This document shows positions 26,468 through 33,925 of a DNA stretch of 64,000 bases, piece after piece (positions within the stretch are counted from its first letter, which is position 1; every line of letters begins with the position of its first letter). The notes under the pieces were generated by a model that worked only from the letters and a program-made list of their open reading frames with translations, was not told where the DNA came from and made no database searches. The DNA is from Thermoplasmata archaeon (lineage in GTDB: Archaea > Thermoplasmatota > Thermoplasmata > Halarchaeoplasmatales > Halarchaeoplasmataceae): positions 78,340 through 142,339 of the forward strand of contig PWHR01000085.1 in the NCBI GenBank assembly GCA_003554965.1, given 5' to 3'. The position numbers and the translations under genes were made by a program.

Positions 26468-28981
26468 ATGCATATGGACACAAATTTCACGGCGAAAGAA
26501 AAAATCCTGCTTCATCTACTCGATTACTATGGTAAAAATGAAGGATATGCCCTGCCTGTTGCTATTACTCAGGAAGGGATCGCAGAAAAAGTGGGCCTAA
26601 AACAAAATACGGTATCTTATGGAGTAAGAAATCTTGTGAAAGATGGATTTGTCGATGAGGAAACTAGAAGGATCAGGAACAAAAAACAAAAGCGGAAGGC
26701 GTATTTTTTGACAGGTAAAGGAGTGGACAAAGCTGAGAATATCAGAAATAAAGTGGCAGAAACTAAGATCAAAGTAGATTTGAATGGCGAGGAAAAAAAG
26801 ATCAGGATCGGAGAATTGAATGCGTTTCTTAACACCAACCTTTCTTATACTGAGATTTTGAAAAAAGTAGAGCACGAAGGGAAGATAGAACAAAAAAAAG
26901 TCGAGCGTTATCAATCATTGACTAGCTACTATTATCATATGCCGGAACCTCCGCGTAAATCCGTTTCTCAGGTGGACGAGCTTTTGAAATGGTATGAAGA
27001 AGGATCTAAAATAGCTGGTGTAGTTGGGGAGGATGGGTCTGGCAAGACCACGGTCTTATCCAAGTTCGCTAAGCAGGTGGAAGGGAAGACTAACGTATTC
27101 TATTTTAAAGTAAAAGAATGGCAAGACGAGATGTATTTTTGGACACATATCGCTAGATTTCTAGAGGGTACCGGACAATATAGGTTTTCATCGTACCTTC
27201 ATGCTCCTGATAGGCTCGACGACAAAGAAATAATGACGAATCTCCGAAAAGACTTCAACTCATCTCCTTCCATCTTACTGATCGATGATGTTCATCTCAA
27301 CGATGAGATCAAAAGAATAGTGAAGCAGTTGATAACATCAGACGACCTTACTTCTGTGAGGATCGTATTATCGAAGGACGAGAACACGGTTGAACATCAA
27401 GGCCCTTTATTTGAAAAAGCTCACATCATAATGTTGAAACCTTCGATGAAACTCTATGATAGGATAAAAGATTTCTATGGAGTTAATGAACAACAGAATC
27501 CCATAAGACCGGTACTTAAAAAACACTTGACCACTGAAGAGTTCAGAATTTTGGCTTTTCTTACGATATTGAGGAAACCGATAAGGAAGAAGGAGTTATA
27601 CAGGCTTTACGCGGTAAATGAGAAAATCGTGAAAAACCTTCTCGTTTCACCTTTACTAGATGTAACTGTAAAAAATAAACCGATCATCCATCCAACTGTA
27701 AGTAATATCTTAAAAGAACTGCTCATAGAAAAGGAGATCCAAGAGTTACATAAGATAGCTTACCAGTGTTATCTAAATGATCCTTTATCGGATGAACATG
27801 ACAGGCTTGAGGAACTTCATCATATCAGTAGAGCTAAAGAATTTGGACTATTCGAAAAGAGGATCCAAGAGGTGGGAGAAGACATACTCTCTTCAGGTTT
27901 TGGTAATTTACTACTGAAGAGCATAAAATACTACAAGAACGAATTAAAAAGTGATAAAGAACCTCAGAGAGATACGTATTTTATTTATTTCTTAGAAGGT
28001 GAGTCTTACAGGCAGATAGGGAAAATAGAATTCGCCTTGGAGAAATATGATGAAGTTATACAGTCAGCAGAGGATATGGAAATCGTGATCAAGTCACATC
28101 ATGGAAGAGCGAGCATAAAGGAAAAAGAGGGACAAGACCAAGAAGCTATAAAGGAGTACTATGAAGCCGCTAATATCCTTCTAGAGAAGGGTTTGGCGAA
28201 TGAAAGAAAGGATTTATTGGGTATTTCTCGGATAAGAGTAGGTTCGCTGTTGAATGATAGAGGGGAATATGATGAAGCAAGAGATAATCTTAACAAAGCT
28301 ATAGAAGCTTTAGAGGGGGACAATCATTCGTTGCTTACTACAGCTCATTTCATATTGGCTCGGATAGAAAAATCTGACGGAAATTGGAAAAAAGCGGTAG
28401 AACATTTCGAGAGAGGATTGAATTACTGGGAAGAGATCGATGAGACCTACGAGAGGGTCGGAGGGTTAAAAGAGATCGGAGCTCTGTACACTATCATGAG
28501 AGAGTTAGACGATGCGGAAGAACATCTTAGGGAAGCGGTTCAGACATCTGAAAAATTCGGTTACTGGCAATTGAAAGCCTCGGCCCTTCTTTCTTTGAGC
28601 GAGTGTTATCTAGAGAGGAAGATCTTTGATAAAGCTATAGAACACGCAGAAAAAGCAAAGGATCTCTTTGAAGAACTCGGAAGTGATGAGGAAAAAGCTC
28701 AAGCTCATTCCCTCCTAGGAAAAGCCTATATGTTTGATTCACAGGATGAGAATGCAGAAAAAGAGCTTACAAAAGCGATTTCGATCTATCAAAGATTGGG
28801 TCTATCTTATAGACTAGGATTGACGTATTTCTCTTTGGCGAAACTGAAGGAAAGAATAGGGAACAAACAGGGAGTTGCTAAGAATTATAGAAAAGCGATA
28901 CTTTCGTTTTCAGGGAGCGGAGCCAATTGGATGGCTGAAAAAGTGGAAAGAGAGATGGACAATATCCCGATTTCTATGTGA
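26468..28981 (+). CDS. Winged-helix / STAND-type ATPase / TPR regulator
   Basis: 837 aa, probable transcription regulator. Residues ~10-75 form a MarR-like winged helix (ITQEGIAEKVGLKQNTVSYG, LVKDGFVDEE). A linker leads to a P-loop NTPase: Walker A VVGEDGSGKTTVLSKF near 180 and Walker B SILLIDDVH near 270. The C-terminal ~400 residues are TPR repeats (YDEARDNLNKAIEAL, WKKAVEHFERGLNYWEEI, FDKAIEHAEKAKDLFEEL). This layout resembles MalT/STAND signal-responsive activators; the TPRs would sense a ligand or partner. The ATG lies ~22 nt after a TATA-like CTTATAGTATAC, so probably leaderless. The next gene starts directly after its stop. The target is unknown. Confidence 0.8.
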   Translation: MHMDTNFTAKEKILLHLLDYYGKNEGYALPVAITQEGIAEKVGLKQNTVSYGVRNLVKDGFVDEETRRIRNKKQKRKAYFLTGKGVDKAENIRNKVAETKIKVDLNGEEKKIRIGELNAFLNTNLSYTEILKKVEHEGKIEQKKVERYQSLTSYYYHMPEPPRKSVSQVDELLKWYEEGSKIAGVVGEDGSGKTTVLSKFAKQVEGKTNVFYFKVKEWQDEMYFWTHIARFLEGTGQYRFSSYLHAPDRLDDKEIMTNLRKDFNSSPSILLIDDVHLNDEIKRIVKQLITSDDLTSVRIVLSKDENTVEHQGPLFEKAHIIMLKPSMKLYDRIKDFYGVNEQQNPIRPVLKKHLTTEEFRILAFLTILRKPIRKKELYRLYAVNEKIVKNLLVSPLLDVTVKNKPIIHPTVSNILKELLIEKEIQELHKIAYQCYLNDPLSDEHDRLEELHHISRAKEFGLFEKRIQEVGEDILSSGFGNLLLKSIKYYKNELKSDKEPQRDTYFIYFLEGESYRQIGKIEFALEKYDEVIQSAEDMEIVIKSHHGRASIKEKEGQDQEAIKEYYEAANILLEKGLANERKDLLGISRIRVGSLLNDRGEYDEARDNLNKAIEALEGDNHSLLTTAHFILARIEKSDGNWKKAVEHFERGLNYWEEIDETYERVGGLKEIGALYTIMRELDDAEEHLREAVQTSEKFGYWQLKASALLSLSECYLERKIFDKAIEHAEKAKDLFEELGSDEEKAQAHSLLGKAYMFDSQDENAEKELTKAISIYQRLGLSYRLGLTYFSLAKLKERIGNKQGVAKNYRKAILSFSGSGANWMAEKVEREMDNIPISM

Positions 28982-28982
28982 T

Positions 28983-29936
28983 ATGATGTCAAAATTGAGC
29001 CGAAAGCTGATGGATGATCTTATTTTTCAAAAAGAGATATCGGATGAGGATGTTGTGTTGGGTCCATCCTATGGTGAGGATGCTGCGGTGGTGAAAATAG
29101 ATGAACAATATCTTATAGCTCATTCTGATCCGATTTCCGGGGCTGTGGAAAATATAGGTTGGTTAGCGGTGAACATAGCAGCCAATGATATCGCCGTTTG
29201 TGGAGCAGCTCCGAGATGGATGCTTCCAACAGTTCAGGTTCCGACAGGCTATTCTGAGGAAAGTATAATCGAGATCTTCACGGATCTTTATGAGGGAACA
29301 TCAGAGTTGCAGATAGATATAATAGGAGGTCACTCTGAGATCGTTGATTCTATAGATCAACCTTTGGTCAACACCACGATGATGGGGATAACCGAAAATC
29401 CTATCTACACCAAAGATGCCGGTCCTGGAGACAAGATCGTCCAGATAAAAAAGGCTGGTATCGAAGGGACTTGGATACTCTCGATGGATTATCGGGAAGA
29501 GTTGATCGAAAGAGGCGTAGATGCGAGGATAATAGAAAAGGCTGTTAGTCTTAAAAAAGATATAAGTGTTGTAGAAAACGCCCTTTCTGTGAAGGACAAA
29601 GTCAATTCAATGCATGATCCCACTGAAGGGGGTATACTTCAAGGTCTTTATGAGATGGCTCAAGCTTCTAACAAAAGATTCATTCTCGATACAGAACCTA
29701 AAGTTGGTGAAACCACTCTCCGTATTTGTGACGCCCTAAATATCGATCCTCTGAGATTGATATCTTCCGGCTGTTTATTGGTGACTGTACCTGAAAATGC
29801 CTATATAGAAAAGGGTAAAGTTATCGGCAGAGTTGAAGAAGGAGAAGCTTCATTAATGTATAGTGGAAAAGAGATCGAGTCTATACATGAAGACGAATTA
29901 TTCAAAGCTATAAGAAATTTAGACGATGCAAATTGA
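28983..29936 (+). CDS. AIR synthase-related protein (HypE/ThiL-like PurM fold)
   Basis: PurM/ThiL/HypE superfamily ATP-binding protein; exact reaction unknown. Visible are the N-terminal Mg-ATP motif LGPSYGEDAAVVKID, IAHSDPISGAVENIGWLAVN (dimer core), DIIGGHSE and DPTEGGILQGLYEMA. The longest frame begins at 28875 inside the upstream gene; the real start is ATG 28983 or 28986 (MMSKLSRKLM), directly after the previous TGA. Placement just before thiE and thiL suggests a thiamine or nucleotide-related role, but the family also includes hydrogenase-maturation-like proteins. No hydrogenase genes are nearby. Confidence 0.8.
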   Translation: MMSKLSRKLMDDLIFQKEISDEDVVLGPSYGEDAAVVKIDEQYLIAHSDPISGAVENIGWLAVNIAANDIAVCGAAPRWMLPTVQVPTGYSEESIIEIFTDLYEGTSELQIDIIGGHSEIVDSIDQPLVNTTMMGITENPIYTKDAGPGDKIVQIKKAGIEGTWILSMDYREELIERGVDARIIEKAVSLKKDISVVENALSVKDKVNSMHDPTEGGILQGLYEMAQASNKRFILDTEPKVGETTLRICDALNIDPLRLISSGCLLVTVPENAYIEKGKVIGRVEEGEASLMYSGKEIESIHEDELFKAIRNLDDAN

Positions 29937-29990
29937 CAATCTACTGACTGCCGGAGCGTAACGTTTTAATCGAATAAAAAATATGGGCTG

Positions 29991-30629
29991 ATGATGTCTG
30001 ATAAAGTATCACTGGAAGATGTGAATTATTATTTCATAACCGATGAAAGCATAGCCACGCCTTTGACTGAACAAGCTAGAATAGCGGTCGAAAAGGGGGT
30101 GAAGATGATCCAATTCCGGAAAAAAACTGGGAGTGATAGGGATATGTATGACGAAGTGAAAAAGGTGAGGCAGATTTGTGGTGGGAGAACCCTTCTCACA
30201 GTCAATGATAGGATGGATATCGCTCTTTTGGGTGAGACGGATGGAATACATCTAGGTCAAGATGATCTTCCACCGAAAGAGGTCAGAAGCCATTCGAAAG
30301 ATCTTATCATAGGTGTTTCAACTCATAACCTTACACAGGCAAAAGAGGCAGAAAGTGTAGCGGATTATATCGCAATAGGCCCGGTAAAAAGTACAGATAC
30401 CAAAACAGATACTGCTGAGGAGTTAGGCATCGAAGGTGCGAAAAATATAGCGGATCAGATAGAAAAGCCAACCGTCGCAATAGGAGGTATTACGAAGAAA
30501 GACATACCTCCTCTATCTGAAAAATTCGATATGGTATGTGCCATCTCTGAAGTGACAAAGGAAGGAGATTTGGGAGAAAGAATAGATGAGTTTGAATCGA
30601 CTATCGAAGAAATCAAGAGGATGGATTAG
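29991..30629 (+). CDS. thiE: Thiamine-phosphate synthase
   Basis: Joins HMP-pyrophosphate and thiazole phosphate to make thiamine monophosphate. TIM-barrel motifs are present: YYFITDE, KMIQFRKKTG, LLTVNDRMDIAL, DGIHLGQDDLP, IGVSTHN, YIAIGPVKSTDTK and VAIGGIT. At 212 aa it has the usual length. Start is ATG 29991 or the adjacent 29994. Two bases separate its stop from thiL, so the two work as an operon and give two successive steps to thiamine pyrophosphate. Confidence 0.95.
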   Translation: MMSDKVSLEDVNYYFITDESIATPLTEQARIAVEKGVKMIQFRKKTGSDRDMYDEVKKVRQICGGRTLLTVNDRMDIALLGETDGIHLGQDDLPPKEVRSHSKDLIIGVSTHNLTQAKEAESVADYIAIGPVKSTDTKTDTAEELGIEGAKNIADQIEKPTVAIGGITKKDIPPLSEKFDMVCAISEVTKEGDLGERIDEFESTIEEIKRMD

Positions 30630-30631
30630 GT

Positions 30632-31597
30632 ATGACCACAAAAAAGCTTTCGGAATTAGGTGAATTTGGCTTGATCGATAAGATAGCTGATATGCTTCGT
30701 ACGTTTGAAAGCGATGAGTTAACTAAAGGGATAGGAGATGACTGTGCCGTTTTAAAGTCTAGCTGCAAGGACGAAGGATATCTCTTGCTTACTACAGATA
30801 TGTTGGTTGAAGGTGATCACTTCGATAGAAGTTGGCAGAGTCCTAGACAGATAGGATGGAAATCTATAATAGCTAACATATCCGACATCGCTGCGATGGG
30901 TGGTCTCCCTAAATGGGGTCTTATATCTATCGCCTTTCCCGATTATATCACTGAGTCTTTTGCAGATGAGTTGTTTGAGGGCATGGTTTCTTCGTCTCAA
31001 AAATATGGTCTTGACTTAGTGGGAGGAGACACCACCCACGGTGATGATTTAGTCGTAAACGTTGCTTTGATAGGAGAGGTGGAAAAAGAATTCTTAAGCC
31101 TCCGCGGAGATGCCAAAGAAGGAGATCTTATATGTGTTTCTGGTGATCTCGGAAAGAGTTGGGCTGGTTTGGAATTGTTAAGAGCTGGGGAAGAAGGTTA
31201 CACCGATTACTACCTGAGTCCAGACTGCAGACTGGAATTGGGACGAGATATAGCAAAGCATGTCAATGGGATGATCGATGTCAGCGACGGGCTAGCTTCA
31301 GAAGTGACCCATATCTCAGAAGAGAGCGGTCTTGGAGCGGAAGTATACAAACAAAAGGTCCCGATATCTGAGAGGACTAAAAGAACGGGTGAGATATTAG
31401 ATAAGGACCCGATGTGGTGGGCACTTTCGGGAGGGGAAGATTTTGAATTAGTCTTCACCATACCTCCTGAAAAGTTAGAAATGATAAATGATAAGGATAT
31501 CTCTGTAGTTGGAAAGATGATAGACGAAGGTCTTTATCTGATCAACGAGGAGGGGCAGAAGGAAAAGCTGGAAGGAGGATACAACCATTTCGGCTGA
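30632..31597 (+). CDS. thiL: Thiamine-monophosphate kinase
   Basis: Phosphorylates thiamine monophosphate to the active cofactor thiamine pyrophosphate. It opens KLSELGEFGLIDKI, the ThiL signature, then TKGIGDDCAVL, LLTTDMLVEGDHF, the core NISDIAAMGGLPKWGLIS, and ALSGGEDFELVFTIP near the C-terminus. At 321 aa it is normal. It directly follows thiE and converges with a GNAT gene 6 nt away. Confidence 0.95.
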   Translation: MTTKKLSELGEFGLIDKIADMLRTFESDELTKGIGDDCAVLKSSCKDEGYLLLTTDMLVEGDHFDRSWQSPRQIGWKSIIANISDIAAMGGLPKWGLISIAFPDYITESFADELFEGMVSSSQKYGLDLVGGDTTHGDDLVVNVALIGEVEKEFLSLRGDAKEGDLICVSGDLGKSWAGLELLRAGEEGYTDYYLSPDCRLELGRDIAKHVNGMIDVSDGLASEVTHISEESGLGAEVYKQKVPISERTKRTGEILDKDPMWWALSGGEDFELVFTIPPEKLEMINDKDISVVGKMIDEGLYLINEEGQKEKLEGGYNHFG

Positions 31598-31603
31598 TGT
31601 TAC

Positions 31604-32077
31604 TTAATCAAGTTTTGCTCTCTTTTTCAGTAGGTAGGTCTCATAACCCTTTTCTTCCCAGAATTCTACAGCTTTTTCATTATTGGGAGAAACGGTCAGC
31701 ACTGCCGACTTCACCCCCTTTTTCTCGAACCACTCTTCAGCTCTTTTCACTAAAAGGGAGCCGATACCTTCTCCTCTTCTTTCTTCTTTCACGAAAACGT
31801 CTAGGATCATCCCGATTTTGGTCTCTTTGAATATATCTAATCTCTCTCTGATCACTACATTCAAAAAACCGATCAACTCATCATCCTCTTCAGCAACATA
31901 AGTACACATGTTTTTCCTTTTAAAACCATCTTCCACGAATTCTTTCCAAGCCTCTTTAGCATCTCTAGAGAGATCGTATCCGAAAACTAAATCCTCGTGC
32001 ATAACTGCAAGTTCGTACCATAGATCGGTAACATCTTTTAAATCAGCCCTTGTGGCTTTTCTCACTTCTAAAGCCAT
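31604..32077 (-). CDS. GNAT family N-acetyltransferase
   Basis: 157-aa single-domain acetyltransferase. The acetyl-CoA site is VFVKEERRGEGIGSLLVKRAEEW, quoted by its core ERRGEGIGSLLVKRA, and the closing helix-strand VSPNNEKAVEFWEEKGYE is typical. Substrate unknown. It is convergent with thiL and divergent from the EF-1A promoter region. Confidence 0.86.
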   Translation of the reverse strand: MALEVRKATRADLKDVTDLWYELAVMHEDLVFGYDLSRDAKEAWKEFVEDGFKRKNMCTYVAEEDDELIGFLNVVIRERLDIFKETKIGMILDVFVKEERRGEGIGSLLVKRAEEWFEKKGVKSAVLTVSPNNEKAVEFWEEKGYETYLLKKRAKLD

Positions 32078-32187
32078 CTTTTCACTTTTCTTATAGATAC
32101 AATTGAGGACTAGATATATATATTTGCAGTCGATTTACTGTATTGTTTGAGTGGGAAAAGAACCTGAAAGAGGAGTTGAGTATAAAA

Positions 32188-32196
32188 TTATAAATA
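32188..32196 (+). promoter_or_regulatory. TATA box of the EF-1A operon
   Basis: TTATAAATA, predicting a transcript start near 32217. The resulting ~30-nt leader contains a strong GGAGGT Shine-Dalgarno (32234-32239), seven bases before the ATG. It is one of the clearest leadered promoters in the window. Confidence 0.6.
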
Positions 32197-32246
32197 GACC
32201 CACTCATTAAAGAGAGCAGATAGACAAATAGTTGGAGGTATAAAGA

Positions 32247-33527
32247 ATGGCAGACGATAAACCACATCTAAACCTCGTGTTCATAGGTCACGTGGACCAC
32301 GGTAAATCAACATTGGTAGGAAGAACATTGTTTGAAACTGGGGCGATCAAAGACCACATAATCGAGGAGTATAAGAAAGAGGCAGAAGAAAAAGGCAAAG
32401 GCACGTTCGCCTATGCATGGGCTATGGATCAATTGGAAGAAGAGAGAGACAGAGGAGTTACTATCGATCTGATGCATAAGCGGTTCGATACCGATAAATA
32501 TTATTTCACGATCATAGACGCTCCAGGCCACCAGGACTTTGTAAAGAACATGATCACTGGAACTTCCCAAGCGGATGCTGCAGTTCTGGTCGTCGCAGCA
32601 CCTGAAGGCGTGATGGCACAAACTAGAGAGCACACCTTCTTGGCAAGAACGCTTGGTGTCGATCAATTAGTGGTCGCTGTGAACAAGATGGACGCCACAC
32701 AGCCGGAATTCAATGAGGACAGGTACAACGATGTGAAGGACGAAGTAAGTCAGTTGTTGAAATCGGTTGGTTACAAGGACGAACAGTTCGATATAGTACC
32801 CACCAGTGCCCTCAAGGGTCATAATATCACAAAGGATGGAGAAAAGATAGAATGGTGGGATGGAAAACCTTTCCTAGATGCAATTAATAGTTTCGATGAG
32901 CCAGAGAAACCGATCGAAAAGGCATTGAGATTGCCTATCCAGGACGTATACTCCATTACAGGTATAGGAACAGTGCCGGTCGGAAGAGTTGAAACAGGAG
33001 TTATGAGACCCGGGGACAAAGTCACATTTATGCCGGCTAACGTTACAGGAGAGGTAAAATCCATAGAACAGCATCATGAAGAGATACCAAAGGCGGAACC
33101 CGGCGATAACGTTGGATTCAACGTGAGAGGCGTTGGCAAAGACGACATCAGGCGAGGAGACGTCTGTGGATCAGCCGATAATCCACCGACTGTGGCGGAA
33201 TCCTTTACAGCTCGTATAATAGTCATAGACCATCCAAGTGTGGTCACTCAAGGCTATACTCCAGTATTCCACACCCACACTGCACAGGTTGCATGTACTT
33301 TCTTGGAACTTCAAAAGAAATTGGATTCGAAGACAGGAGAAGTTAAAGAAGAAAATCCAGACTTCCTAAAGACAGGTGAAGCAGCGATAGTGAAAGTTAA
33401 ACCGACCCGCAACCTATCCATAGAAAAAGTTGAAGAGTTCTCTGAACTTGGAAGGTTCGCGATAAGGGACATGGGTAAGACTGTTGCAGCCGGTCAAGTG
33501 ATCGACATAGAAGAAAAACAGATGTGA
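32247..33527 (+). CDS. tuf: Translation elongation factor EF-1 alpha
   Basis: Delivers aminoacyl-tRNA to the ribosome as a GTP complex. G1 [12 protein letters not shown], the switch region [12 protein letters not shown]3 DAPGHQDF and G4 NKMDATQ are intact. Domains II and III follow ([46 protein letters not shown]). At 426 aa it is normal. It has the strongest SD in the window and is followed 61 nt downstream by rps10, the classic archaeal order. Confidence 0.98.
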   Translation: MADDKPHLNLVFIGHVDHGKSTLVGRTLFETGAIKDHIIEEYKKEAEEKGKGTFAYAWAMDQLEEERDRGVTIDLMHKRFDTDKYYFTIIDAPGHQDFVKNMITGTSQADAAVLVVAAPEGVMAQTREHTFLARTLGVDQLVVAVNKMDATQPEFNEDRYNDVKDEVSQLLKSVGYKDEQFDIVPTSALKGHNITKDGEKIEWWDGKPFLDAINSFDEPEKPIEKALRLPIQDVYSITGIGTVPVGRVETGVMRPGDKVTFMPANVTGEVKSIEQHHEEIPKAEPGDNVGFNVRGVGKDDIRRGDVCGSADNPPTVAESFTARIIVIDHPSVVTQGYTPVFHTHTAQVACTFLELQKKLDSKTGEVKEENPDFLKTGEAAIVKVKPTRNLSIEKVEEFSELGRFAIRDMGKTVAAGQVIDIEEKQM

Positions 33528-33588
33528 ACAAGAAGAACACACAACACAAAAACCCTTTTATACTATTTCTTTGTGAGGTAAAAATAAC

Positions 33589-33900
33589 ATGGCACAGAAA
33601 GCACGAATCTCGCTGAGCGGGACAGATCCAGATCGCATGGAAGATATCTGTGGACAGATAAAACAGATATCAGATAGGACCGGAGTGGAGATGAAAGGTC
33701 CGATACCACTTCCTACCAAGAAGCTGACCGTACCATGTAGGAAATCTCCAGACGGTGAAGGAAATGAAACATGGGAACGTTGGGAGATGAGGGTACACAA
33801 AAGACTGATCGACATAGACGCTGATGAACGAGCTCTACGGCAGCTTATGCGTATACAAGTCCCAGACGAGATACATATAGAGATAGTTCTTCAGAGCTAA
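33589..33900 (+). CDS. rps10: Ribosomal protein S10
   Basis: 103-aa 30S protein. It reads [20 protein letters not shown], then [21 protein letters not shown], and ends with [20 protein letters not shown] and [11 protein letters not shown], all family landmarks. A GAGGT Shine-Dalgarno lies upstream of the ATG. It is second in the EF-1A operon. Confidence 0.98.
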   Translation: MAQKARISLSGTDPDRMEDICGQIKQISDRTGVEMKGPIPLPTKKLTVPCRKSPDGEGNETWERWEMRVHKRLIDIDADERALRQLMRIQVPDEIHIEIVLQS

Positions 33901-33913
33901 AAATTGAATTAAG

Positions 33914-33921
33914 TTTTTTTT
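33914..33921 (+). terminator. T-run terminator of the EF-1A-S10 operon
   Basis: Eight consecutive T on the coding strand, 13 nt after the rps10 stop, with no strong hairpin before it. This matches archaeal intrinsic termination at oligo-T. Confidence 0.55.
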
Positions 33922-33925
33922 GGAT

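Noticed and set aside
28875..28982. N-terminal 36 residues of the AIR-synthase-related frame
   Set aside because: They lie inside the 3' end of the upstream regulator gene in another frame and do not resemble the family; the start is at 28983/28986.
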